The position numbers were made by a program, and so were the translations under genes. From Gelatoporia subvermispora B (Eukaryota > Basidiomycota > Agaricomycetes > Polyporales > Gelatoporiaceae), in NCBI GenBank assembly GCA_000320605.2, contig KB445791.1, positions 1,468,298 to 1,532,297 on the forward strand: DNA of 64,000 bases, read 5' to 3'. Positions 49,672 to 59,422 of the stretch are shown here, one piece after another. Position 1 is the stretch's first letter, and each line of letters opens with the position of its first letter. The notes under the pieces are model-generated. The model saw nothing but the letters and a program-made list of their open reading frames with translations. It ran no database searches and was not told the DNA's origin.

Positions 49672-50777
49672 TGGAGTAGTCTATTTCCCGTGAGCGTATA
49701 CTGATTGAGGAGCTCGCAAGCCTATGAAACCTATGAAAGTTGGACAGTTAGAGGACGATGACATACACGGATAACTTGTCTGGCTATAGCGTGCATACCG
49801 CATTCGAAATTTGGACTTTCTCACGCTCACGTGGATTCCTCCAGGATGTTCTGGCTCGCAATGGAAAGTGCGTTCACCAGCCGCGGGAACATGATATTTG
49901 CATGTACATACTTACTCCGTACATCAGCCGGGTCAAAAACACTAAAGTCCAAAATCACATCCTTGGATGAAATCGTAGAAAGGCTATCTATTGTGACGAG
50001 CTACATGAGGCCTTACCCACCGACAGAAAGAGTAAGGCTTGGACTGAAAATGCACCGCCGCGAGATGCTCTAGGGTCATCGACCGGAACAAGTTACCGTG
50101 CTAGCTCCCCATTACACGGACGTCTTGGGAAGTGTAAAAGGTATATTGCATCAACGATTTCCCGCAAATTGAACCCGCAGAACCAAAAAGGACCTGCTTA
50201 TTATTGTTGGCGCCCCGATATCGGCATATTTGAAGCCGAGTTAGTAGAGACAAGCTCGTGGAGTACGTACCGCTCGCCTGCTGTCTACGCCTCGTGCAGA
50301 CGGGGTTGAACAGGGCGCCAGCTAAGGTTTGGGGATCCTGGAGAGATGAGCTCACCGATCAGAAAATCCGGCACGTCTATCGCCGTGAACGAGGGGTCAA
50401 TAAACCACGAGGGTTTCGAGGCAGTTTCGGGAGCAAACATGTTAATCAATGCTATGCTTCACGGAAATGATGTGACCAGATGCAAAGGCATCCAGAACGT
50501 AATGATGAGATTCTTCGAAGAAGGCTGGCGAACTGAGCTTCTGCCCTCGATCTGACGAAGACCACGCAGCCCCATGCCATGGACGCACCAATCTCGATTT
50601 CGGCGAAAAGGAGATGGTATCCGGATAAGCTGCGTGATGGACTCCCTGCGGCTTCGGTCCGCATATGAGAGCAATCGACCTTGCACTGCCAGTACGACAT
50701 TTGAGCGGTCATGAGTGCATTTCAATCATAGAAGGCGGGCGTACATGGTGGCTGTCTCAGAGTAGTCTTTGAATTGG
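49672..50777. other. Spacer between DnaJ and SET genes
   Basis: Should hold the DnaJ promoter at its left end and the 3' UTR of the SET gene at its right. No domain-bearing frame, RNA gene or repeat was found. Confidence 0.45.
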
Positions 50778-51365
50778 TCATATCTGCTCTTCGGGCTCGG
50801 TGGAACGGGCCTGCCACCAGGACTTTCCGTATGAGACTAATATTTCCTCTCCTTTCCGGATGTTTTCACTACCACTCCAGACGCTCATACGTAGCTCCCC
50901 GCCCTCGGTCCTCCGTTCCTGGAAAACGGCGTTTGGGCGAGCTTTCACACCTCGATAGTCGTTGACAAAACGAGCCTCATTGCCCATATGACTGGCGTCG
51001 ACGCCAATATTCGTTCCGTCTTGGGAGCGGAAAAGAGAAAGGTCATAGTCGGACTCCGACCTGTCATCTCCGTGCACCTCTCCCGTATAGTCTAGAATAT
51101 GAGTGCGAGGTGGGATCTTCTTGGCGGCAAATAAGCCACGCTGGCCATTTGCAGGGTGTGTTGGGTCAGATATCCGCTGGATTATTACTGCGGAGCGTTT
51201 TGCGCCAGTATGAGATGGTACCCCGGGAGCTACGAGCCTCGGCTTGATCTGAGCGAGGACTTCTAGGGGAACGGAGGGGTGATAGCAAGGCTCCGATATA
51301 TAACAGACATCGAGTGGCCAGTGTGGGGGTTTGGTTTGAGACTGGCGAGTCTTCTGTGATGACAT
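50778..51365 (-). CDS. SET-domain protein, putative methyltransferase
   Basis: A single exon of 195 residues. The SET fold is visible as GQRGLFAAKKIPPRTHILDY, the DYDLSLF strand, ARFVNDYRG in the position of the cofactor-binding asparagine motif, and EEILVSYGKSWW with the conserved tyrosine. SET proteins methylate lysines using S-adenosylmethionine. This short version lacks pre-SET and post-SET cysteines, so the substrate could be histone or non-histone. It begins KPPHWPLDVCYISEP, like short SET proteins I know from mushrooms. The start at 51365 lies inside a 67-base tandem duplication. In-frame codons continue upstream without another ATG. It diverges from casein kinase 2 with 295 bases between start codons. 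Confidence 0.85.
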   Translation of the reverse strand: MSSQKTRQSQTKPPHWPLDVCYISEPCYHPSVPLEVLAQIKPRLVAPGVPSHTGAKRSAVIIQRISDPTHPANGQRGLFAAKKIPPRTHILDYTGEVHGDDRSESDYDLSLFRSQDGTNIGVDASHMGNEARFVNDYRGVKARPNAVFQERRTEGGELRMSVWSGSENIRKGEEILVSYGKSWWQARSTEPEEQI

Positions 51366-51453
51366 AGGTATCAAATAGAGGATGTTAGTGTGGGGGTTTG
51401 GTTTGAGACTGGCGAGTCTTCTGTGATGACATAGGTATCAAATAGAGGATGTT
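51320..51453 (+). repeat. Perfect 67-base tandem duplication over the SET-gene start
   Basis: Copies at 51320-51386 and 51387-51453 appear identical. The unit covers the SET-gene ATG, its first codons and adjoining leader. Sixty-seven is not a multiple of three, so the second copy cannot extend the protein in frame. Absence of mismatches suggests a recent event, or an assembly artefact that should be checked. Confidence 0.9.
51385..51432 (-). other. Upstream ORF copying the SET protein N-terminus
   Basis: In the upstream copy of the duplication the duplicated ATG at 51432 opens a 15-codon frame, MSSQKTRQSQTKPPH, that stops at TAA. Its residues equal the first 15 of the SET protein. If transcripts begin upstream of 51432 this would be an upstream ORF ending about 20 bases before the main ATG. 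Confidence 0.6.
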
Positions 51454-51660
51454 CAAGGTGGAACTCGACAAAGGCAGCTGCAGCCTGGGGGACGGTAGCC
51501 ACCGTCATAACGTGTGAATCTTTGACGCACGCGCGTCGCGCGTGCCCGAGACCATCTTGGTACCGTCTATCCATCGCTACTCAGCTCGTTTGCGACTCAC
51601 TCGGTCTAACACCCCTTTGCATACCCTTCTTACCGCCTTGTGCCATATATCTATCTGGGG

Positions 51661-53057
51661 ATGGTCCGACCCAAGTCTGTCGCGAGGGTCTACGCGGATG
51701 TCAATGGCAAGCTAGGACCATTGTGGTACGAATATGGTACGGATATGCGATGAACTGTGGCTTGCATCGCGGTGCTAAAAAGTGGGGCAGACAACCTCCA
51801 AGTTCAGTGGGGTTCGCAGGATCATTACGAGATTGTTCGCAAAGTAGGACGGGGAAAGTACTCTGAGGTGCGTTTTGGTTGCAGGCCCGTCGGTTATCTG
51901 ACCAATTTTTGTGGAAGGTTTTTGAAGGGTTCAACATCACAAACGACGAGAAATGTATCATCAAAGTGCTGAAGCCAGTGAAGAAGAAAAAGATTAAGCG
52001 AGAGATCAAGATCCTGCAAAATCTCGCTGGAGGTCCCAACGTTGTTGCTCTCCTTGACGTCGTCCGAGACCCCTTGTCGAAAATCCCCAGCCTTATCACC
52101 GAATATGTGCACAACGTAGACTTCAAAGTTCTGTATCCTCGCTTTGCCGACTTTGACGTCCGATTCTACATGCTTGAGCTCTTGAAGGCCAGTCTCTCGT
52201 GCGGCCTTCCAGCAGTGTCACGCCAGTAACACACATCCTGCAGGCGTTAGACTACTGTCATTCCAAGGGGATCATGCACCGCGACGTCAAGCCACACAAC
52301 GTAATGATTGACCATGAACGTCGCAAGGTATGCTGTTTGGATCAGTCCTGAGATATGCGGACTTATCGCGTGGTCAGCTGCGGTTGATTGACTGGGGCTT
52401 GGCGGAGTTTTACCATCCCAAGACGGAGTACAATGTGCGGGTCGCATCAAGATACTTCAAGGGTCCGGAACTACTAGTAGATTTCCAAGAGTATGACTAC
52501 AGTCTTGATATGTGGAGTTTCGGCTGCATGTTTGCCTCTATGGCGCGTCTTCTACACATTGGCTGTTGCCCCTTCTCACCTGCTCTTTTAGATCTTCCGC
52601 AAGGAGCCTTTCTTCCACGGCCATGACAATTACGACCAACTCGTGAAGATTGCTAAAGTCTTGGGTACGGAGGGCTTGTACCACTACATCGAGAAGTACG
52701 ACATCTCCCTTGATCCGCAATACGACGAGATTCTCGGAAAGTATGTGTATTAGCCCTCACTGTCCTGCAGTGCTGTAACGACTTTGACAGCTACCCGAAA
52801 AAGCCATGGTCTAAATTCATAACATCGGAGAATCAGCGGTACATCTCGAACGAGGCCATCGACTTGCTGGACAAGCTACTTCGATATGATCACCAGGAGC
52901 GGCTTACGGCTAGGGAAGCGCAAGCACACCCATACTTCGGTGTGTCTCTTGACTCAGTTCACCATGTTTTCTGAGCTTAGCTGACATACGCCGCGCTACA
53001 GATCCGGTGAGGAACGCGGCCTTCCACGACGGCGATAGTGAAGGTTCCGCGATGTAG
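51661..53057 (+). CDS. CKA1: Casein kinase 2 catalytic (alpha) subunit
   Basis: Eight exons, 51661-51736, 51791-51867, 51918-52187, 52244-52327, 52378-52542, 52592-52740, 52791-52939 and 53002-53057, give 341 residues, the family's usual core length. It is a constitutively active Ser/Thr kinase of acidic sites that acts with the CK2 beta subunit. Motifs: glycine loop GRGKYSEV (about 45-52), ATP lysine in CIIKVLKP (67), the CK2-specific basic run [12 protein letters not shown] (73-84), catalytic [10 protein letters not shown] with Asp155, DWG in place of DFG (174-176), and [14 protein letters not shown]2 regulates growth, cell cycle and polarity. Two introns (52188-52243 and 52543-52591) appear to use GC rather than GT donors, because the invariant KALDYCHS and [11 protein letters not shown] stretches require those joins. 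Confidence 0.95.
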
Positions 53058-53700
53058 TATAACCTCTGCTGTATCATCTGACTCTCGATTTGATATATTT
53101 GCTGTATTCACAACGAGGTCTACACGCAAATGTGCTTGAGGACACATTAGCGAGCGCACGGACAGGCATGTGCCTGTAAGTGTGTGGAAAGCATGCTGCC
53201 CGGAGTATCTTAGATGATACCTTCTTTAGCCACGTGCATACTGTGCCTTCCTCCCGCGATAACCGCTGCTTCTCTACCAGTCAGGTTCCCGTTCGAGCTC
53301 AAGAGGCTGTTCTAACCAGCTCCATCCCGACAACTCGATATATGCGAAGGATAGACCATATGCTGCACCCGGTCATCGCTGCGTTGCCGTCTGTCTTCGA
53401 CGCTGATATCTCGCTCGTCCTCGCCGACACAATGCGCACCCTGCTTCGAAGCCTCATGTCTTCAACGCTGGCCGCGACCTCGTGATGGGACCTGACGGCG
53501 ATATGCCCTTGGGCGTTGAGCTATCAGTGCAAAGCCGCGGCAGCGCGACACTTCTTGCAGTATGCAACATGTGGTCTCAATCAGACCCTCCTGTGTCCTC
53601 TAATGCCGCCATGAGTGCGCTATAAGACTGGTCTCTCGTTTGCGACATGTGGGTCGGCCCTTCCTGCGGTTAACGGTTCCCTCAGCTGTCGCCATCCGTC
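53058..53700. other. Spacer between CK2 alpha and chitinase
   Basis: Contains the CK2 3' UTR and chitinase promoter. A 101-codon plus frame at 53180-53485 lacks domains. No clear TATA box precedes the chitinase ATG at 53701. Confidence 0.45.
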
Positions 53701-56086
53701 ATGCTGGCTTTCTCCTCCCTGACTAGCTATGTTAGTAGCACATTGCTGCTAGCTGTCACCCTCGGTGCCTTCAGGGCCACAGCGTTCGACAATACTCAGT
53801 TCTCTAACGTAAGTGACATGCATCTCTGTCTTGCTCGAAGGTTCTAATGAGTTGTTGATTCACCTGACAGGTCGCTGTGTAAGATTGCCTAAAAGAACAG
53901 GTGGCCAAGGATTCACACATAGTGCAGATATTGGGGACAGGACTCGTATGGTGCAACACACACGGACGCTGCGAACTTCCAGCAGCCGATCGACTTCTAC
54001 TGTCAGGTTAGGCAATGTCAATAACAGGTTTCCCTTTTCTGAGCAAAAACTTTGCACAGGACGATGCGATTGACGTATTCCCGGTCGCATTCGTGGACAC
54101 GTTTTTTGGGACTGGTGGCGACCCTGTACTAGACCTTGCCAATGTGAGCATTATAGTTCGACCGTGTGTACACGCAAGCTGATCGCACGTGTGATCATAT
54201 AGACGTGCAATGCGACGAGCAACGGGTACTTCTCCGGAACTGAGCTTCTGAACTGCTCTTACCTCGCGCCTGCCATCGAGAAGTGCCAGGCCGCGGGAAA
54301 GATTGTCACAATCAGTCTGGGAGGCGCCGGAGGTGGTGTGGGCTTCCAGAGCGATACCCAGGCGCAGCAGCTTGCGGACACCGTGTGGAACCTGTTCTTG
54401 GGTGGTTCTAGCTCCACGCGCCCCTTCGGTAGTGCCGTCCTCGATGGGTGAGTGTGCTCCATCGGCGATATGTGAGTTTTCAATCAGAAACCTGTCCCAG
54501 GGTCGATCTGGATATCGAAGGTGGTTCCAACGCCGGGTACGCGGCGTTCGTCACTCAGCTTCGTACGCACTTCAGTGGTGCGAGCAAGAAGTTCGTGGCC
54601 ATTACCCAATGCCTTGTCTTCCCATCTAATCCTCAGTAGGTACTACGTGAGCGGAGCTCCGCAATGCGTATACCCGGATGCGTACTTGGGCTCTGCCCTG
54701 AACACGGTGTCCTTCGATATGGTCTACGTCCAGTTCTGTAGGAAATTCTCTTCGCACGAAGCGACTTTGCGATTTACAACAGCGCCTATGTATAGACAAC
54801 AACCCGTGCGGCTTGCAGACTTACGGCACTACGGTGAGAGGAAACACGCTGTGATAGATTGCTTTGTGCTGACAGCGTTCATCTCTAACTCCATTGCAGA
54901 ACTGGAACTTCGGCGTCTGGTACGTGTTGCTGCCGATTCCTCTAGGAACAAGTTGCCAATGGAAGAGCGTTCAGGGACATCTGGGCGCGTACCATCAGCC
55001 CTAATCCAGATGTCAAGATATACATCGGAGCGCCCGCGTCCAGCGATGCAGCGGGCACTGGGTACCAGAGTATCTCGGAGCTGTCCCAAATCGCCGCGGC
55101 GACACGCAATGTATTCCCTTCGTTCGGTGGAGTTATGCTCTGGGATGCCTCGCAGGCTTACGGTCGGCCGACCCTCTTGCTCGAATGCCCGCCAGCTGCT
55201 AACACCCCGGTCCCGGTTCCGCAGCGAACGACCGGTATGACCTGAACATCAAGAACGCCCTAGTCGCCGCGGGCAGCACGGGCTTCACGTTCCCTGCCTG
55301 CTCTGCGGACGCGTGGACCTCGGGGGGAGACTACCCGGGCGGCTCGCAGGTGACGTACAACAGGTGAGTATGTTCGACGTGGGGGACTGTGATGCGCGCA
55401 AAGAGACTTACGCGCAACCACCTCTTAGCTACATCTGGCAGGTCAGCACAGCGCCGCCCGCGCCTCAGCCCCACACTAACCCTCTGGCCCTCTGACCGCA
55501 GGCCAAGTGGTACGCCTCGAGCACCCCCAGCATCAACGGCGACGGCGACTGGGCGCCCAGTACGTCTCCTCCCTCGCGCCCGTACCCTTCTCTGACTAGC
55601 CCCTTCTCCTCTTCTCCTTCTGCAGTCAGCGCGTGCTCGGGCACGCCGCCGAGCGGCGGCGGCGGGAGCGGGAGCAGCTCCGCGCCGGGGTCCGCGCCGA
55701 CGGGCGGGGCGGGCTGCGCGGGCGTCGCGGCGTGGGCGAGCAGCCAGGTGTACGTCGGCGGCGACCAGGTGTCATACAAGTGCGTCGTGCGCCCGCGCGG
55801 CGGGTCCGTGGTCTGTTGACGCGTCTCTCCGGCACAGCGGGGACCTCTGGACCGCGCAGTGGTGGACCGAGGGCGACACGCCCGGCGGTGAGTGCCCCCT
55901 CCCCTCCCGCGGTGCGGGTGCTGGTGCTGATGTTGGTAATGTTATGAAGGCAGCGCGGGCGTGTGGATCGACGACGGCGCGTGCGCGGCGGGCAGCGCGA
56001 AGGCGAATGCGCAGGCGGCGGACGCGAAGATCGCTAAGGAGCCGGACGCGCACAGGCCGGTCAGCTCGCGGTTCTTCCGCTTTTGA
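53701..56086 (+). CDS. Secreted GH18 chitinase with C-terminal chitin-binding module
   Basis: Sixteen exons give 502 residues: 53701-53808, 53871-53878, 53928-54006, 54060-54143, 54203-54447, 54501-54590, 54640-54737, 54796-54833, 54900-54919, 54975-55162, 55225-55363, 55429-55441, 55502-55559, 55626-55779, 55838-55887 and 55950-56086. Residues 1-28 are a signal peptide. The GH18 barrel starts at VAVYWGQDS and contains SLGGAGGG and the catalytic DGVDLDIEG, with the acid Glu at about 181. ISPNPDVKIYIGAP and FGGVMLWDASQA complete the barrel; this is the class III plant/fungal type. A Gly/Ser linker leads to a CBM5/12-like module (AWASSQVYVGGDQVSYNGDL, then WTAQWWTEGDTPGG and VWIDDGAC). It would hydrolyse chitin in wall remodelling or feeding. 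Exons of 8, 13 and 20 nt are unusually small. Confidence 0.93.
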
Positions 56087-57295
56087 CCGCGCTCGCGCCG
56101 CGCGCGGGGGTGCTGCGGTCCCTGGCTGCCGCCCCCGCGTCACCCGCGACGCGCGTGCTCGGCCTATGTTATTCTCTTATCGAGCGACGGGCGGGCGCGC
56201 TCCTCCTCGTCAGATGACCGACGGGGACGGGCTCTCTTCGCATGCTCACTTTTTATGGATTATTATTCCGGGGCCGCGCGAGGGCGCGGCGCGCAGGCTT
56301 TGGTGGTGTGCTGTGCTGTACGTTACGTTTTCACGACCGGGTCATGGCCGCGCACAGTGTTGTACGTTGAATAGAAACGACTTTTCCTCGGGGCGGTGTA
56401 AGCAGCAATCACGCGGGCGGCCGTCAGCAGGTACCGTAGGCGCAGCTCGAGAGCGCAGGACGAATTGCGAGGCACGATCGCATCGCCGATGTCGAATAGT
56501 TCGACGATTCGACTCGTGCGGACCGGGGCCTGATGGACCCGCTTGGCGCGACTGAATGGCGCGATAGCGCGGCGAGGCTGCGCGCGACGCACTTGTCGAT
56601 CTTACGTCGCGCACTCGCTATTCAATATTTCACTATTCAATACGCACTCGCTTCGCCGGGCGAATTATGTCATGCGTGCTCGCTGCCCGCGGACGGGTTC
56701 GCGGGGCGTGCGTTCCGCGTAGATAATCTGATAAGTCACATCACTGCGTGCATCGCAAAGCGAGACCGCGCGCTCGTGACGGAGCTACATCCTAAACGCG
56801 ACAATTGGGAAAGATCGACTGTGCAGGGCGCGGCACTCGATGGGAGAGAAGGCGGCGGGAGAACGCGAAGGCGCGATTACGTGCGCGGACTGCGTATGAC
56901 TGCCGCTGCTGTGTGTCGAGTAGGGCGAGGGCGGGAGCTCGTGCGCGGGTGCGCGCGCGGCGGCGTCATCGTGCGCGAGTGCGGGGCTGGTGCGCGGGCG
57001 CGGGGCCGTCGCGCATTCACTATTACGCATTCACTATTCAATATCAATACGCACTCACTCCGTCGGGCGAATCATGCCATGCGAGCTCGCCGCCCGCGGA
57101 CGGGTCCGCGGGGCGTGCGTTCCGCGTAGATACTCCGATAAGTTACACCACTGCGTGCATTGCAGCCGCGAGCGGCCGGGCGCGCGCAAGTGCGCGCGAC
57201 CATCGCGGGGGATCGGCTGTGGTCTGTACAGGGCGCGGCACGCGAGGGACAGTGCGGCGGGGGGACACAAAGGCGCGACTACGTGCGCGTGCTAC
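56087..57295. repeat. GC-rich spacer with tandem copies of flank plus 3' gene fragment
   Basis: Two copies of a segment of about 285-300 bases lie at about 56607-56906 and 57010-57292. They share CACTATTCAATA, GCCCGCGGACGGGT, GGGGCGTGCGTTCCGCGTAG and AGGGCGCGGCAC. Between them, 56907-57012 resembles the coding DNA at about 57477-57590 in the adjacent minus-strand gene. The order is flank, gene fragment, flank, true gene end, as expected from one tandem duplication of about 400 bases. Confidence 0.75.
56907..57012 (-). pseudogene. Degenerate copy of the 57-kb gene's C-terminal segment
   Basis: On the minus strand this stretch reads APRPRTSPALAHDDAAARAP then AHELPPSPYSTHSSG. The intact gene reads APRPRTGPAAPAQDDAPAHE then LPPSPYSSSSTHSSGG. 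The copy has no start codon or upstream exons of its own and diverges by indels, so it is a non-functional fragment. Confidence 0.7.
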
Positions 57296-58388
57296 TCATG
57301 CATGGCTACCGCGCCGCTCGAGCTGCGGGCCCGCGGCGGCGAGCGTCGTGCTCCGCTCCGCGCTCGTCCGCCGCTTCGGGCTGCCGCCGTCCCGCACGCC
57401 GCCGCCCTGCGCGTGCGCGTGCGCCGACGAGAGCAGCGCGCCGATCGCCATGTGCTCGCGCGCGCGGGGGGAGCCGCCGCTGCTGTGCGTCGAGGACGAC
57501 GAGTAGGGCGACGGCGGGAGCTCGTGCGCGGGCGCGTCGTCCTGCGCGGGCGCGGCGGGGCCGGTGCGCGGGCGCGGGGCGGGCGAGCGCGACGTGCGCC
57601 GGCGTTTGCGGGGGTGCGGCTGGTGCGCTGCTGCCGCCGCCGCTGCATACGCGCGCTCGCGGGGCGGCGGCGCGCGCGCGTTGTGGCTGCTCCCGGCGCT
57701 GGCGGCGGAGGCGGACGAGTCCGTGCGGTGGCGCGCGTGCGAGGTGCGCTCGCGCTCGGGCTGCGGGGCGCTGCCGCCGGGGGACGAGGAGCGGTACGAG
57801 GAGGCGGAGGGCGAGGGGAAGAGCGCGGGGTGCGCGTACGGGTGGTTGTAGGCGTGGCTGTGGGGGTGGTGTTGCGCGTGATTGTGGGCGCCCTCGGGGA
57901 CGTGGAGCGGGAGCATCGGCGGCGGCAGCGGGGGCGGCACGGGGGTTTGGTACATGTCGAGCATGGATTTGTGCAGCGATGCGAGGGCGGCGAGGCGCTG
58001 GGGGGCGTGAGCACGGGTTAATGCAGCGGCGGGGCGGGTGGGCTCACCTGGTCCTCGGCGCTCTTGGCGTTGAGCATGGCGATGAGCATGTCCCGGTCGC
58101 CGTCGCCCTTGCTGCGGTAGGCGTCGAGGATGTCGCGCAGACTGGGCGGGGGATTCTTGTGTCGCGGGGTGAGCATTGAGCGGGTGGTCAGAGGGCACGG
58201 GGGCGTACCTGCTCGAGGATGTGCCAAGTGGACGCTAGCAGCGCCTTCATGTCCGAGTAAGAACAGCGGGTTGGGGGGGAGGAGAAGCAGCCGTCGAGGA
58301 GGTGGGGATGGAAGGCGAGGGCGGAGGAGAGAGTCATGAAAGAGGGAGGGGGAGTGGCGGAAATGTAGGATGCCGAGTATTTGAGCAT
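57296..58388 (-). CDS. Unidentified fungal protein with basic nuclear-type motif
   Basis: Three minus-strand exons, 58388-58209, 58155-58048 and 57997-57296, give 329 residues. The conserved-looking part is the first third: LSSALAFHPHLLDGC, a YSDMKALLASTWHILEQ helix, then PPPSLRDILDAYRSKGDGDR, MLIAMLNAKSAEDQ and RLAALASLHKSMLDMYQ, a run of amphipathic helices crossing two phase-0 introns. The rest is His/Pro/Ser/Ala-rich with a basic RKRRRTSRS cluster that could be a nuclear localisation signal. I do not recognise the family by name. A regulatory or scaffold role is only a guess from composition. An alternative start at Met18 (58337) is possible. Its 3' end has been copied downstream at 56907-57012. 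Confidence 0.7.
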
Positions 58389-59422
58389 GAGCCAAGTGGA
58401 AAGCTATCTTTGACACTGCGGCTGGAGAGAGCAGTGCAGTATATTTAGCGTGCCAAGAGCACCGAGAACACGACCGGCCCCGACATGTCTCCTCCCGCAC
58501 TGACCTCCGTTGCAGACACAGCGGTGACGGTGCACGCGGCTGCCAGCTAGGCGGCGAGGATGCGCGGAGGGAATATACGGGAGGACGAGCGCGACCGGGA
58601 TGAGGATACGAAAGTGAGTTGCGGTGGGCAGAACTTCGGACGAGCGACCTGGCCAGGAATAGCTAGGCTATACATAGCACACCTTTGGCTTGGCAGTCCC
58701 AATATGGCGCGTGCTGATAGCAGCGGGGGTATTTTTGGATGCACCGCGCTCCGCGAGCGGCCTCACTCACAGCGCGCTGCGGCACCGCACAACTGGCTAC
58801 AACTGGTGCTGCGCACACCGCCGCGTAGGCACGCGTAGGCAAGCTCGCGCAGCACTGGCAGGGGGTGTACATGCTATCGTCGTGCAAGGCCGGCAGCGCC
58901 GCCAAGGCCGAGCCAAGCCCCCTGCGGCCCCGGTGACACGCCCAGTCTCCGTGTTTCCCCGCCGCCCTCGACGCACGGGCACACGCCCAGAAATCCCTCC
59001 TGCGCCCAGTTCCTGCGGTTGTCGCAATCCAAGAATAGCCCCCTGACGTCCGCGCCCTCTTCGTGCACCGTCTTCCCGCTTCCTCGCCCTCGGATGCCAC
59101 GCACGCCCGCTCTCGACATTTCTGCGACGATTGCCCTTCCCTCTTGGCCTCATTCAGACATCGTCAATGCAAATGTCCGCTCGTCTGCATTCAACTGTTC
59201 CGCCGGCATCCTCTTGGCACCCCGCCACGCACTCCCCACCTTCGCCACGCCCATCGCCCGAGTCAGGTGCACTTACGCGCCGCTCACGTGCTCCCCACGC
59301 GAGTCACTCGCGTCGCCGCCGATCGCCGCGTCACACCGAGTCTAAACGCGCGACCTCCGCAACATATATAATAACCCCCACCCTCCGCCCCGTCCGCCCC
59401 AGAACCCACTAGACATAGCAAT
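58389..59422. other. Divergent promoter region, 57-kb gene / F-box gene
   Basis: Just over 1 kb. Open frames on both strands overlap and lack domains. A C-rich tract precedes the F-box gene. No RNA gene was recognised. Confidence 0.45.
59364..59373 (+). promoter_or_regulatory. TATA box of the F-box gene
   Basis: ATATATAATA at about 50-60 bases before the ATG at 59423, followed by a C-rich stretch. Position and sequence fit a core promoter with a short leader. Confidence 0.6.

Noticed and set aside
44034..56086. Secondary-metabolite cluster around the transporter
   Set aside because: No synthase, tailoring enzyme or pathway regulator nearby; neighbours are housekeeping genes.
56785..57030. 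Possible separate minus-strand small gene
   Set aside because: Matches the C-terminus of the neighbouring 57-kb gene with indels and lacks upstream exons, so it is a duplicated fragment.
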